Positions 63,933 through 64,000 of a stretch of 64,000 nt of DNA are shown here, one piece after another. Origin of the DNA: Euborellia annulipes (lineage: Eukaryota > Arthropoda > Insecta > Dermaptera > Anisolabididae); NCBI GenBank assembly GCA_023213315.1, contig JAKCPI010021798.1, positions 1 through 64,000 of the forward strand. Direction: 5' to 3'. The stretch's first letter is position 1. Each line of letters opens with the position of its first letter. The notes under the pieces were generated by a model that saw only the letters and a list, made by a program, of their open reading frames with translations, ran no database searches and was not told the DNA's origin. The translations under genes were made by a program, and so were the position numbers.

Positions 63933-64000
63933 GTAAGATGATAATTTCTTCAATTATTTATTGGGTAGACGTTTAACAATTCTCAGAAAATAAATATCAA

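Noticed and set aside
1..64000. CRISPR arrays, bacterial operons, riboswitches
   Set aside because: The tandem repeats present (4529-4674, 9389-9520) are two- or three-unit and lack regular spacers; the window is clearly intron-bearing eukaryotic DNA.

Overview
The window is AT-rich (roughly 70% or more by eye), repeat-dense, intron-rich eukaryotic DNA. GT...AG introns, tRNA-derived SINEs, polyA signals and a facilitated-trehalose-transporter-like gene point to an invertebrate, most likely an arthropod; the lineage cannot be fixed from the sequence alone. No bacterial operons, CRISPR arrays or intact viral genes are visible.

Genes. (1) Minus strand, 1522-2046: an acidic/Ser-rich coding exon of an unrecognised gene that continues off the left edge, with possible upstream exons at 2.1-2.3, 12.8, 14.7, 17.5 and 18.0 kb. 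(2) Minus strand, 25016-34832: six exons with matching phases encode about 507 residues of a 12-TM sugar transporter of the Tret1/GLUT-like MFS family; only a short N-terminal piece is missing. (3) Plus strand, 41.7-58.7 kb: a scatter of small exon-like ORFs with splice sites. Those at 46.9, 47.26 and 47.43 kb are phase 1-1 and join in frame into a basic, Cys-containing, probably secreted protein I do not recognise. (4) Plus strand, 63896-63932: a candidate first exon encoding a hydrophobic start, running off the right edge.

Repeats dominate. There are about ten hAT-type MITEs, six of them with perfect 8-bp target duplications; one PIF/Harbinger-type element with a TAA duplication; and several foldback families. 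The most striking family carries motifs resembling a hammerhead ribozyme core (CTGANGA ... GAAAC) at the tips of inverted repeats, a hallmark associated with Penelope-like elements. A second family, named FB-1 here, occurs in more than a dozen copies with terminal hairpins and a repeated approximately 74-codon open frame. Several elements are nested or occupy duplicated segments, so relative insertion ages can be read. No transposase, reverse transcriptase or other element-encoded enzyme is intact here.

Layout: 0-16.5 kb, gene 1 plus nested MITEs and foldbacks; 16.5-25 kb, sparse, with isolated candidate first exons; 25-35 kb, transporter; 35-41.7 kb, repeats; 41.7-58.8 kb, small-exon gene(s) among FB-1 copies; 58.8-64 kb, mostly featureless with SINE, hAT and a terminal candidate exon.
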